Of a stretch of DNA of 56,857 nt, positions 33,372-40,259 are shown piece after piece. Location: assembly GCA_041658955.1 (NCBI GenBank), contig JBAZZE010000005.1, positions 1-56,857 on the forward strand, read 5' to 3'. The translations under genes were made by a program, and so were the position numbers. The notes below the pieces were generated by a model. That model saw nothing but the letters and a program-made list of their open reading frames with translations, was not told where the DNA came from and did no database searches. This DNA comes from UBA2283 sp041658955. Lineage in GTDB: Bacteria > Patescibacteriota > Microgenomatia > UBA12405. Position 1 is the first letter of the stretch. Each line of letters starts with the position of its first letter.

Positions 33372-33399
33372 ATTATACTCTAGGTTCAGAATATGTCAA
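33372..33399 (-). promoter_or_regulatory. Promoter of the LPXTG gene
   Basis: On the minus strand TTGACA (33394-33399) and TATAAT (33372-33377) are separated by 16 nt. This gives a leader of about 25-30 nt that is almost entirely the palindrome. Confidence 0.7.
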
Positions 33400-33419
33400 A
33401 CTGGTGCCTATTTGGAAAT

Positions 33420-34307
33420 CTATTTATTGATTGTGGAGATGTACTCACTGATCTCCTTGGCATAACGGGGATCTTTGAGGGCTTCACTTATATTTACTTT
33501 GAGCCAACTAAGAGGATCGCCGGTGGTCATCCAATGGGCGTTGTACTCATTTAGGTTTTTAGTTAAGACGACTCCAACTTTGGCAAGGGCATCGATGGCA
33601 CTGGTAAGCCATAATTCGCCGCGATCGATTTCTTGGTGTTTTAGTAATTCAATAATTTTAGGTGAGAGAACAAAACGACCACCTTGACCCATCAGAGAAG
33701 GAGCCTTGTCAGCCTCAGGCTTCTCAATTTCACCATCGATTTGATTGGGAAAACGGGGATTTTTGGAATAAATCATGCTGCCATACTTACTAATTTCTGT
33801 TCGGGGGACTTCTTGAACGGCGATGACTGCATCTGCAGAATATTTAGTAAAATCATCAAACATTTTAGAGACAAAGTTACCGGGGATTTCTTCTATAGTC
33901 AAATCATCTCCCCAGACATAAAGGAATGGTTCGTTGTTTATAAATTTTTCAGCAATAAGTAAGGGGGTGCCGTTTCCATAGGGAAAGTCTGGAGTTTGAG
34001 GTAGAAATTCAATTGAGTTGATCTTAGAAAGCATTTGATGGTAACTTTCAAGATATTTTTGTTTGTTATTGTCTTTCAAATACTGATCTAATTCAAGATT
34101 AGGGGTGAAATAGCTTTTAATAGTGGTCTCATCAGGGCGGTGGACGATACAAAAATCAGTGATACCGGCACCTTGAAGTTCTTCAACAATCAGTTGAAGC
34201 TGGGGTTTATCAAGAACAGGGACTAGATGCTTGGCGTAGGACTTAACTGCGGGAAGAAAACGGGTAGACCAACCGGCTACGGGGATGATGGCTTTTGTTA
34301 TCTGCAT
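33420..34307 (-). CDS. GalU-like UTP--glucose-1-phosphate uridylyltransferase family nucleotidyltransferase
   Basis: This enzyme makes NDP-sugars for envelope glycans. The N-terminal KAIIPVAGWSTRFLPAVKSYAKHLVPVLDKPQLQLIVEELQGAG matches the GalU nucleotide loop, with GWSTRFLP in place of GLGTRFLP. YVWGDDLTIEE is the metal/sugar site, EKPEADKAPS is a conserved lysine region, and YNAHWMTTGDPLSWL lies near the C-terminus. Its 295 aa is typical. The ATG at 34307 is preferred; TACAAT (34314-34319, minus strand) ends 6 nt upstream. UTP specificity is inferred. Confidence 0.8.
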   Translation of the reverse strand: MQITKAIIPVAGWSTRFLPAVKSYAKHLVPVLDKPQLQLIVEELQGAGITDFCIVHRPDETTIKSYFTPNLELDQYLKDNNKQKYLESYHQMLSKINSIEFLPQTPDFPYGNGTPLLIAEKFINNEPFLYVWGDDLTIEEIPGNFVSKMFDDFTKYSADAVIAVQEVPRTEISKYGSMIYSKNPRFPNQIDGEIEKPEADKAPSLMGQGGRFVLSPKIIELLKHQEIDRGELWLTSAIDALAKVGVVLTKNLNEYNAHWMTTGDPLSWLKVNISEALKDPRYAKEISEYISTINK

Positions 34308-34329
34308 TTTTATATTGTAACAATCAAAG

Positions 34330-34488
34330 GAACCTATCTCCAACCCTGCATTCTACTACAAGAATGCTATTCCTGTTGCAAAATATTCATCACTCCTAGA
34401 AGTAGCCCAACTACTCCTTCGTCGTGATTCATATTTTTCACACGGAATATCAGTCTTTCGTTACGAAAGGAGGGTTGGTGATAGGTTC
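34330..34488. repeat. Branched long hairpin between galU-like and 2H genes
   Basis: The outer arms GAACCTATCTCCAACCCT (34330-34347) and AGGGTTGGTGATAGGTTC (34471-34488) form 18 bp with one mismatch. Inside are GCATTCT/AGAATGC, GTAG/CTAC and CTTTCG-TTA-CGAAAG hairpins, giving a cloverleaf-like multibranch fold. It overlaps where the -35 of the galU-like promoter would lie. It is different in sequence from the TTTTTTA/TAAAAAA element family. Confidence 0.6.
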
Positions 34489-34503
34489 TAGTGATGCTAG
34501 GAT

Positions 34504-35151
34504 ATGAATATGCAACCAACTATCGAAGAAATAAAACAAGCAGTGGCCTGGCAACTGGCTGAGATTAATCAAAATACAGTCACTTTGTTTGATGAGGTAA
34601 AGGATGATGAGTTGAAAGAAAACTATACTCTAAACTTTTTTCCTGATGAACTGCCATTAAAAATAACCGAAGAACTGGGTAAATTAGCTAACATTCAAAA
34701 AGATTTATTTTATCTTGATCGGGACAAACTACATATTACTTTGGTGGGAGAAATTGACGCTAAGAGTGATAGTCAAAGACTTATTGGAATAGTTGACAGT
34801 TGGCTGTCTCAAAATACATTGGGTTTTGAAATGAATGGGTTTGCTAGCAATAAAAGCACGGCATCAGTTTTGGCTTATCCGACATTCGATTTGCATGGGT
34901 TTAGAGAACTGGTGAGAACTGGAATGGGAATAAGTGGCACTGATTACACAATTCATTTGTCGGTCTACGAGTACATCGGTTGGATAAATTTTGTGAGATA
35001 TACAAATTTACCCAATGAAGATTTTTTAAAGTATCTAAAGAAGGGAAGGGATATTGATTTTGGAATACTAAATACCGGAAAAATTAAACTTCTCAAAAAT
35101 CGAAGTCGATTGTTACGAGATGGGAAATACGAAATAGTGCACGAATTTTAA
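34504..35151 (+). CDS. 2H phosphoesterase-like protein
   Basis: This 215-residue protein has two HxT/S motifs on strands, KLHITLVGE near residue 76 and TIHLSVYEY near residue 155. This is the pattern of the 2H (LigT/cyclic phosphodiesterase) superfamily, acting on 2',3'-cyclic or 2'-5' nucleotide bonds. The second motif has Ser for Thr, which is tolerated. The -10-like TAGGAT directly abuts the first ATG, so the true start may be the ATG at 34510. The substrate is unknown. Confidence 0.6.
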   Translation: MNMQPTIEEIKQAVAWQLAEINQNTVTLFDEVKDDELKENYTLNFFPDELPLKITEELGKLANIQKDLFYLDRDKLHITLVGEIDAKSDSQRLIGIVDSWLSQNTLGFEMNGFASNKSTASVLAYPTFDLHGFRELVRTGMGISGTDYTIHLSVYEYIGWINFVRYTNLPNEDFLKYLKKGRDIDFGILNTGKIKLLKNRSRLLRDGKYEIVHEF

Positions 35152-35154
35152 TTG

Positions 35155-35207
35155 TGGACCCAAGGGGACTCGAACCCCTGACCTGTCCGGTGTCCACCGG
35201 ACCGCGC
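35155..35207 (-). pseudogene. 3' fragment of a tRNA-Ala-like gene
   Basis: The T-arm and 3' acceptor strand are identical to the tRNA-Ala at 35479-35554: a 31-bp perfect repeat, 35154-35184 = 35481-35511. It continues into a different anticodon-arm-like stem (GTCCGG/CCGGAC) and stops at GCGCG of the D arm. The 5' acceptor and most of the D arm are absent, so it cannot be a working tRNA. It follows the GIY-YIG gene. Confidence 0.8.
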
Positions 35208-35213
35208 ATCGTA

Positions 35214-35477
35214 TTATGCTTTTTTTATCACTCCATCGGAGATTATTTGTTCGAGTACCCCCTTGTCCTTTAGTCTTTTTAGCCACAGCTCCTTAGATCT
35301 AGCTAATTTTAGAGTCGAATATTCCTGAGAAAAAACTAAAACTATAGGGAGGATGTATTTTGTGTACTTGCTTCTTCCCTCGTGATGTTCGGTGAGTCGT
35401 CTATTTAAGTTATTTGTACTTCCGATGTAATAAGTGTAATTCTTGAGAGATCTTAGAATATAAACTATTCCAGACAT
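35214..35477 (-). CDS. GIY-YIG nuclease-domain protein (UPF0213/YhbQ-like)
   Basis: This is an 87-residue single-domain protein. GIVYILRSLKNYTYYIGSTNNLNRRLTEHHEG holds the GIY-YIG motif (IVYIL...YYIGSTxxLxxRLxxH) with the catalytic Tyr and Arg; the Glu is likely in the RSKELWLKRLK helix. The frame runs upstream through the tRNA, but the ATG at 35477 lies one base after the tRNA CCA and is taken as the start. tRNA 3' processing would therefore release a leaderless mRNA. It is flanked by tRNA 3' repeats. Confidence 0.8.
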   Translation of the reverse strand: MSGIVYILRSLKNYTYYIGSTNNLNRRLTEHHEGRSKYTKYILPIVLVFSQEYSTLKLARSKELWLKRLKDKGVLEQIISDGVIKKA

Positions 35478-35478
35478 T

Positions 35479-35554
35479 TGGTGGACCCAAGGGGACTCGA
35501 ACCCCTGACCTTCCCCATGCCATGGGGACGCGCTACCAACTACGCTATGGGCCC
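35479..35554 (-). tRNA. tRNA-Ala (anticodon GGC)
   Basis: Full cloverleaf with encoded CCA. The acceptor GGGCCCA/TGGGTCC has the G3-U70 wobble that defines tRNA-Ala. The anticodon stem is TCCCC/GGGGA with loop ATGGCAT, giving anticodon GGC. The T arm is AGGGG-TTCGAGT-CCCCT and the discriminator is A. Confidence 0.93.
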
Positions 35555-35605
35555 TCTGATAGTAGGGATATTTTAGCATGAAGAAGTTAGGTAGAATAGA
35601 ACAAT

Positions 35606-35932
35606 ATGCAAATTCCTGAAATAAAACCAAAAGAAATGTATGAATCTATTACCCGGGGTGAGGAGGTAATTATTCTTGATGTCCGAACTAAGGAAGAATT
35701 TGATGAGGGATATATAAAAGGTGCGATAAACTTACCTATAGATAATTTGATGGAAGAGTTGGCTAAAACTTTACCTGATAAACAAGCAAAAATATATGTT
35801 TATTGTCACAGTGGGGTGAGAAGTGAAGCCAGTGTGAAATATATGATGAAGCAAGGATATTCTCAAGTGATCAATATGACTGATGGAATAGCTCAATGGG
35901 AAAGTGATAATCTGCCAATAGAATATAAATAG
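35606..35932 (+). CDS. Rhodanese-domain protein
   Basis: This 108-residue single rhodanese domain includes ILDVRTKEEFDEGYIKGAINLP (CH2A-like) and the active-site loop YCHSGVRS, with the persulfide-forming Cys near residue 67. It ends in GIAQWESDNLPIE, as in PspE/GlpE-like sulfurtransferases. It is cytosolic, with no signal peptide. The sulfur acceptor is unknown. The next kinase gene begins about 14 nt after its stop. Confidence 0.88.
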   Translation: MQIPEIKPKEMYESITRGEEVIILDVRTKEEFDEGYIKGAINLPIDNLMEELAKTLPDKQAKIYVYCHSGVRSEASVKYMMKQGYSQVINMTDGIAQWESDNLPIEYK

Positions 35933-35946
35933 AGGTAAAATTGGGA

Positions 35947-36462
35947 ATGAAATATATTGTGGCATTTACTGGAGTAGTGGGGAGTTCCAAAACACCAATT
36001 GCAAATTATTTAAGCGGGGTATTTGGGTTGCCATCATTTAATGCCGATGCGGTGCGCAGCGAAGTAATTGAAGACAAGCTGAGTTATGACATTCCTGAGG
36101 TTGAGAAAAGGTTTGTGGAAAGATTAACTAGAATGATAAAAAAAGGAGAATCGTTTATTCTTGATGCTAGTATTGACCGAAAATTTTCTGAATATAAACA
36201 GAATTTGGATGAGAGTGGGTATGAGTTATTTTTAATTAATTTGGATTTGAGTCGGGAGTTTTTAGTCAAACTTTATGAAGCAAAGGGCTACGACGAATCT
36301 TTAAAGAGACTGGATCAACTATTAATTGATCATAAAAAGTTTTTAGAAGAGTTTGGAGATCTGGTAAATATTAGAGTTGATGATAATGCTTTTCCTGGAA
36401 GACTGGTTATTGTTGAAGAGGCGTTAAGAAGTTGGTTGGCTACTTTTTCCAAGGAAGTTTAA
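35947..36462 (+). CDS. P-loop kinase-like protein with GSSKT Walker A
   Basis: A 171-residue small P-loop NTPase. The N-terminal FTGVVGSSKTPIANYLS is a Walker A in which the Gly before Lys is Ser. FILDASIDR near residue 77 is the second strand, typical of AAA/zeta-toxin-like or nucleotide kinases. A helical tail follows. The substrate is unknown. TAAAAT (35936-35941) ends 5 nt before the ATG at 35947, which rules out the TTG that opens the frame. The 3' end overlaps the convergent gene by 23 nt. Confidence 0.7.
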   Translation: MKYIVAFTGVVGSSKTPIANYLSGVFGLPSFNADAVRSEVIEDKLSYDIPEVEKRFVERLTRMIKKGESFILDASIDRKFSEYKQNLDESGYELFLINLDLSREFLVKLYEAKGYDESLKRLDQLLIDHKKFLEEFGDLVNIRVDDNAFPGRLVIVEEALRSWLATFSKEV

Positions 36463-36781
36463 AAGACCAGCTATTCTTTTGTTTTTTGGCAGCTGCTTCA
36501 GCTTTGGCGATTTCAAGATCGAAAGTGTTGGCGACTGCCATAAATCGACTAAAAGTTTCGGAATCCTCTTGACCATCTAGCAACGTAAGTCCTTCGACAA
36601 AAGATGATTGCCCAGGTTCATATTTGTATTGAATGTGAAGTGAGCCGGTGTTGATAGTGACTGGTTCACCGGTTGTCTGACTAGTGTAAAAGACTTTATT
36701 GAGAAAGGTGTAACCACCTTCTTCGGGTAAGCGAGAAACAAGATTTGGGTAAATTTCTGGATGCGGTCGGTCATGTCCCAT
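36440..36781 (-). CDS. Hypothetical protein
   Basis: This 113-residue soluble protein starts at MGHDRPHPEIYPNL. Its beta-rich middle (GYTFLNKVFYTSQTTGEPVTINTGSLHIQYKYE) is followed by a helix ending in a basic patch (AAAKKQKNSWSFKLPWKK). No family was recognised. A GATAAT sequence lies about 20 nt upstream. It is convergent with and overlaps the P-loop gene. Confidence 0.55.
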   Translation of the reverse strand: MGHDRPHPEIYPNLVSRLPEEGGYTFLNKVFYTSQTTGEPVTINTGSLHIQYKYEPGQSSFVEGLTLLDGQEDSETFSRFMAVANTFDLEIAKAEAAAKKQKNSWSFKLPWKK

Positions 36782-36832
36782 ACAGACATGGTAGCAAAAA
36801 ATTATCAAAGTCTGAAATTAACAGGGAAAGAG

Positions 36833-36883
36833 TGCAGGCCCACGAGCCTGCCTGCCGGCAGGCAGGGATTCACATTCGACTCG
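36833..36883 (-). pseudogene. tRNA-Trp 3' fragment interrupted by a palindrome
   Basis: TGCAGGCCCACGAG (36833-36846) is identical to the 3' end of the tRNA-Trp at 36962-36975. The palindrome follows, and the sequence then resumes GATTCACATTCGACTCG, echoing GATTCGAACCTCG of the tRNA T arm. The remainder of the tRNA is missing. Confidence 0.6.
36847..36866. repeat. 20-bp perfect palindrome typical of CPR genomes
   Basis: CCTGCCTGCCGGCAGGCAGG is a perfect inverted repeat. I recall copies of this sequence as common in CPR genomes, where read-through yields LPAGRQ-type peptides. Here it splits the tRNA-Trp fragment exactly between GAG and GATTC. Confidence 0.85.
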
Positions 36884-36928
36884 TTTCACTCGCTCAGTGT
36901 AAACTTCTCATCCTCGTTTTTTAGAACA

Positions 36929-36957
36929 AAAATAGACTCCCATCCGGAGTCTATTTT
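36929..36957 (-). terminator. Terminator downstream of tRNA-Trp
   Basis: AAAATAGACTCC and GGAGTCTATTTT form a 12-bp stem with a CATCC loop. On the minus strand it ends in TTTTTG, only a few bases after the tRNA-Trp 3' end. Confidence 0.75.
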
Positions 36958-36963
36958 ATTTTG

Positions 36964-37035
36964 CAGGCCCACGAGGATTCGAACCTCGAATGGAGATTTT
37001 GGAGATCCCAGTGATAACCATTTCACTATGGGCCT
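36964..37035 (-). tRNA. tRNA-Trp (anticodon CCA)
   Basis: The acceptor AGGCCCA/TGGGCCT, D arm AGTGAAATGGTTATCACT, anticodon stem GGGAT/ATCTC with loop CTCCAAA (anticodon CCA), and T arm CGAGG-TTCGAAT-CCTCG are all present. Discriminator G fits tRNA-Trp. The 3' CCA is not encoded. Confidence 0.9.
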
Positions 37036-37141
37036 AAATATAATTTTGATTGAAATGTGCCTTTGATTTTATCAAATAATCGAGAATATGGGTGAGAAGG
37101 GGAGGGAAGTATGAGAAATACAGATTAAGGTAAAATAGAGA

Positions 37142-37804
37142 ATGGAAATTATTTCAATGTTTATTGCTTGGGTGCTGAGTTTTTTTGTAACAAAAGTGGT
37201 AGATCCAATGGCTGGTTATGTAGTTAATGAAGCACAAGTGATGCAATCAACGGTTTCAGCTGAGGTTGAGCCAACTATAACCATGACTCCAGTTCCAACA
37301 AAAAAAATAGTTAAAATAATTCCAACAAAGAGGCCAGTACCGGCAGTACCGACAGGTGAATGGGGAGTAGCCAAACAGGTGGGGGAACACACTTGGACGA
37401 TGCAAGTAGGCCAAGATACAAGAATGGGGACACCCAAAGAGATATTGGACGCTCTAAATGATTACCGGGTACGACGAGGGTCTCAGCGTTTGGCTTGGGA
37501 TGAAAACTTAGCAAAATACGCCCAAAGTCGGGCTGATTATCTATTTAGTATAGGTAGGACTGATGAACACAAAGGTTTTGTAGACTATTTGGAAAAAGAA
37601 AATGGCTACGACAAACTAGGTTTTACCTGGCTTGGAGAAAATATTAGTCATGGTTATCAGATGGAGGGAGTCCATCTAATTGAATGGGTCTATGCAGGGG
37701 ATAAGCCTCATGATGACAACCAAGTCAATAATCGCTGGAATTATGTCGGTATCGGGGTCAAAGGAACAGCCACAGCCCTAATTTTTGGAACAGGAAAAAG
37801 ATAG
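37142..37804 (+). CDS. Exported CAP-domain (SCP/PR-1-like) protein
   Basis: A 220-residue protein. The N-terminal hydrophobic segment (ISMFIAWVLSFFVTKVV) is a signal anchor, followed by a Thr/Pro/Val-rich linker (residues 40-75). The CAP domain starts at LDALNDYRVRRGSQRLAWDENLAKYAQSRADY. It continues with EHKGFVDYLE, GENISHGY and a C-terminal NNRWNYVGIGVKG, as in bacterial YkwD-type CAP proteins. It acts outside the membrane; function unknown. TAAAAT (37131-37136) ends 5 nt before the ATG. Confidence 0.85.
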   Translation: MEIISMFIAWVLSFFVTKVVDPMAGYVVNEAQVMQSTVSAEVEPTITMTPVPTKKIVKIIPTKRPVPAVPTGEWGVAKQVGEHTWTMQVGQDTRMGTPKEILDALNDYRVRRGSQRLAWDENLAKYAQSRADYLFSIGRTDEHKGFVDYLEKENGYDKLGFTWLGENISHGYQMEGVHLIEWVYAGDKPHDDNQVNNRWNYVGIGVKGTATALIFGTGKR

Positions 37805-37805
37805 T

Positions 37806-38285
37806 TTACTTGACCAAAGAAGCCATGATCTTTTTACGGATAGTTTCGGGAGGTTTTTTGGTAGCAATGGAAAATTCCAAAGTTAAATGAGAAATAATAT
37901 CCTCGAGAGTATCGCGATTGGTACCAGAAAAGTTGGTATTGGGAAGATTTTTAGTTTTCCAGAGTTGTTTAAGAAGGGGGATTATTTTAATGGGGTCGTT
38001 GTTGATAAGTTGTTCTTTGAACTGTTTGGAATCGATTGGCTCGGTGGCTGGTCTGGCTTTAACTAGTTGAGTAAAGAAAGTCTTAATTTCTTCAGCACTT
38101 AAAAGAGGTCGAAAACCGGCCATAGCAATGTTGGCAGCAGGAATAGAACCAGTGACTGAAGGGTGATTACCACCACTGACTGCTGGTTTATAGAATAAAC
38201 GATCGTCTTCAATCTTATAAATGGAATAAACTTGATTGGAATCTATGAGATAGCTACCGATCTTGATGGTGTTTTTGGGGGTCAT
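37806..38285 (-). CDS. Possible CarD-like RNA polymerase-binding regulator
   Basis: A 159-residue protein. The N-terminal IKIGSYLIDSNQVYSIYKIEDDRLFYKP resembles the Tudor-like CarD/TRCF RNAP-interaction domain. The helical C-terminal half (PIKIIPLLKQLWKTKNL ... TLEDIISHLTLEFSIATKKPPETIRKKI) resembles the CarD DNA-binding helices that end in paired basic residues. The similarity is weak and other families are possible. It is convergent with the CAP gene with a 1-nt gap. Confidence 0.4.
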   Translation of the reverse strand: MTPKNTIKIGSYLIDSNQVYSIYKIEDDRLFYKPAVSGGNHPSVTGSIPAANIAMAGFRPLLSAEEIKTFFTQLVKARPATEPIDSKQFKEQLINNDPIKIIPLLKQLWKTKNLPNTNFSGTNRDTLEDIISHLTLEFSIATKKPPETIRKKIMASLVK

Positions 38286-38358
38286 ATGAAGACAAAAGTA
38301 TAAAAAAAGCTAATATTATGGTCTGACTCTTGTATCCTATTATAACACTAAGTTAGGT

Positions 38359-39021
38359 TTATTTCTGAGCTAAGCGCGACTGATACTTACCATTGATAGT
38401 GATGGTGGTGCCGATTTCTGCCCAATTGTAGATGGAGCCAACTTCAGTTGTTTTCATATTGATACAACCGTGACTCATGGGTACCCCAAAGTTGTTATGC
38501 CAATAAGCTCCGTGAATACTATAGCCGAGTTTTTTGGCTGTTTTGTCGTTGTAGAAAAAAAGAACGTGAGGAACATTGGGTAAATAAAAATAAGTACCTA
38601 GTTCTTTGGAGCCACCAGACATTTTTTGGGAACGTACTTTAGCCCAGATGGTAAAGGTGCCGTTGGGAGTACGGTTCCAAGTCCCGGAAGAGATTTTATA
38701 TTCAAACTTTTTTTGACCATCTTCAAAAGCCGTTAAAATTTGAGTAGTAAGGTCAACATAAATTTGTTTGGCCGAGCTGGAAGGCAGGGAAATGGTGTCA
38801 CCGAGGACGGAGGTTGACTGTTTGGGTACTGAGATGACTTGATTATTGAAAACAGCGACGTCAGCATGGGGATCGTATTCTGAGTGAAGGTCTTCAGGAT
38901 CAATTTGATCTTGAAAAGAAATGAGAGGTGGTAATAGGGAAGTTAAGCCAATTCCGATGGCTAAAAAAAGAGCCAACAGTGATAAGGGCAACAAGTGTTT
39001 GATGCTACTTACCTCCACCAC
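38359..39021 (-). CDS. L,D-transpeptidase (YkuD domain), membrane-anchored
   Basis: This enzyme cross-links peptidoglycan. A transmembrane anchor (LLPLSLLALFLAIGIGLTSLL) is followed by a linker, then the YkuD domain from IYVDLTTQILTAFEDGQ. The catalytic motif is HGAYWHNNFGVPMSHGCINM, with Cys and both His present. The start is uncertain. The frame opens at a TTG (39096), but that lies inside the upstream 55-aa gene; GTG at 39021/39018 gives a short cytoplasmic tail and a 17-nt overlap, suggesting translational coupling. Confidence 0.85.
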   Translation of the reverse strand: MVEVSSIKHLLPLSLLALFLAIGIGLTSLLPPLISFQDQIDPEDLHSEYDPHADVAVFNNQVISVPKQSTSVLGDTISLPSSSAKQIYVDLTTQILTAFEDGQKKFEYKISSGTWNRTPNGTFTIWAKVRSQKMSGGSKELGTYFYLPNVPHVLFFYNDKTAKKLGYSIHGAYWHNNFGVPMSHGCINMKTTEVGSIYNWAEIGTTITINGKYQSRLAQK

Positions 39022-39172
39022 CTTTACTTTGGGTTCGAAATGCGGTGGTAAAACTTTTCTGTTTTCCAAAAACAGGTTTTTGAAATGGTGGAGCAAAGGG
39101 TCTAGGAGGTAAAGACACCATTGGTTTTTGAGGGGCTTTCACCCGAGTGTTTTTTTGTTGTTGTTGGGCCAT
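39005..39172 (-). CDS. Small basic, Gln/Pro-rich protein (55 aa)
   Basis: It reads MAQQQQKNTRVKAPQKP at the start and ends in SKGGGGK. It has few acidic residues and is probably disordered. A perfect TATAAT (39179-39184, minus strand) ends 6 nt before the ATG, the same signature as other leaderless genes. The stop overlaps the start of the L,D-transpeptidase frame. No homology is known; it may be a leader or co-regulated partner of the transpeptidase. Confidence 0.6.
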   Translation of the reverse strand: MAQQQQKNTRVKAPQKPMVSLPPRPFAPPFQKPVFGKQKSFTTAFRTQSKGGGGK

Positions 39173-39179
39173 ATGACTA

Positions 39180-39947
39180 TTATATATGATTTTTCTGGTT
39201 GATTATCATTAGTAGTCGTTCGAGCCCTAATCCGATTCCACTAGATGGAGGTAGAAGGGAAGAATCACTAATAAACTTTTCGGAAAAGGGATGGGTGGGG
39301 AGGTGATTGTCTGTTCGATATTTTTGTTCAGCTATGAAGGCAGACTTAATTTGTTCTGGGTCACGGTTTTCCTCGCAAGCATTGGCAATTTCAATACCGT
39401 TTATATAGAGCTCAAAACGTTTGTTGGGGAGTGAAAGAGGGGCCAAAAATGAAGGGTAACCGGTGACAAAAACTGCACCGATTTTGGGGAGGGTTGGTTC
39501 GACTTCATTGAGAAAATATTGATTAAAATCTGGTTCGTTATTGGGTAGAGAAGAGGGTATAACTAGTGTGGTAAAAGTGATTTCTGGGATTAGATTCTTA
39601 ATAAACTTTTCAGTCGATACTCGAATATCATCTAAAGTTTTATCGACTTTATACCACTCGAGCATGAGAAATTCAGGGTGGTGTTGGGGGCCACTATTTT
39701 CTAAATCGCGAAAACAGTGGCTGATACTAAAACAGTCTTTTTTTGATTGAGCCAAAAAGTTTTTTAGAGCAAATTCGGGAGAAGTTGGTAGGTAGTATTT
39801 TGTACTGAGATTACGCCAAATTGTCTCGAATGAATAGAGATTTGGTTCAAGGGGAAGAGACTCATTTAAGTAATTTACCTCAACCTCTTCAAACCCCAGA
39901 TCCCAGAAATGTTGGCGAGTAAATTTTAGTAATTCAGATAGAGTCAT
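39180..39947 (-). CDS. epmA: EpmA/PoxA-like class II lysyl-tRNA synthetase paralogue
   Basis: EpmA ligates (R)-beta-lysine to elongation factor P. This 255-aa protein is a class II synthetase catalytic core without an anticodon-binding domain. Markers are YYLPTSPEFALKNFLAQ, motif 2-like FSISHCFRDLENSGPQHHPEFLMLEWY, NGIEIANACEENRDPE and motif 3 GIGLGLERLLMI. ATG at 39947 is preferred over the frame opening at 39989 because TACAAT (39954-39959, minus strand) ends 6 nt before it. Neither EF-P nor the aminomutase EpmB is in this window, so substrate assignment is by family. Confidence 0.8.
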   Translation of the reverse strand: MTLSELLKFTRQHFWDLGFEEVEVNYLNESLPLEPNLYSFETIWRNLSTKYYLPTSPEFALKNFLAQSKKDCFSISHCFRDLENSGPQHHPEFLMLEWYKVDKTLDDIRVSTEKFIKNLIPEITFTTLVIPSSLPNNEPDFNQYFLNEVEPTLPKIGAVFVTGYPSFLAPLSLPNKRFELYINGIEIANACEENRDPEQIKSAFIAEQKYRTDNHLPTHPFSEKFISDSSLLPPSSGIGLGLERLLMIINQKNHI

Positions 39948-39986
39948 GAGTGTATTGTATCTAATAATATTCGTATTTTTTTTATT

Positions 39987-40007
39987 CACCAGATTTATAG
40001 TTTTAGA
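39987..40007 (+). repeat. Copy of the 23762 hairpin arm
   Basis: TCACCAGATTTATAGTTTTA matches the arm start at 23762 with one change (T for C). Its complementary arm is not found nearby. It directly precedes long-hairpin copy E. Confidence 0.5.
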
Positions 40008-40025
40008 AGGTATTGATTTGACAGT

Positions 40026-40132
40026 TATTTTTTATTCGAAATTCTTGTAAACACTTTTTTAACTCAAGTGAATGTGTCACCACGTTCAACTTCGTTAAAA
40101 AAGGATAGCTGCGAATTTCTTCATAAAAAATG
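40026..40132. repeat. Long-hairpin intergenic element, copy E
   Basis: Nested stems: ATTTTTTAT (about 40027-40035) with ATAAAAAAT (40123-40131), GAAATTC (40038-40044) with GAATTTC (40113-40119), and TTTTTTAAC (40055-40063) with GTTAAAAAA (40094-40102). GTAAACAC faces GGATAGCTGC as an internal loop. The tip carries CACGTTCAAC, like copy A. It lies between divergent genes, so it cannot be acting as a terminator for either. Confidence 0.65.
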
Positions 40133-40259
40133 AATGTGGTTTGCTGGAAATATATATGATTATTTTTTTAATCCACACCAACAGTCTGAGAGTGATTAGA
40201 AATGGGCAAGTTGGAAGTGGTGGTTGATTTAAGTCTTGGCTAATAATATATTGGGGTTA

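Noticed and set aside
35155..35207. Second functional tRNA
   Set aside because: The 5' acceptor strand and D arm are missing, and upstream bases do not pair with the 3' acceptor strand.
37806..38285. Confident CarD assignment
   Set aside because: Similarity is limited to a short N-terminal pattern and general helix layout, so only a tentative label is given.
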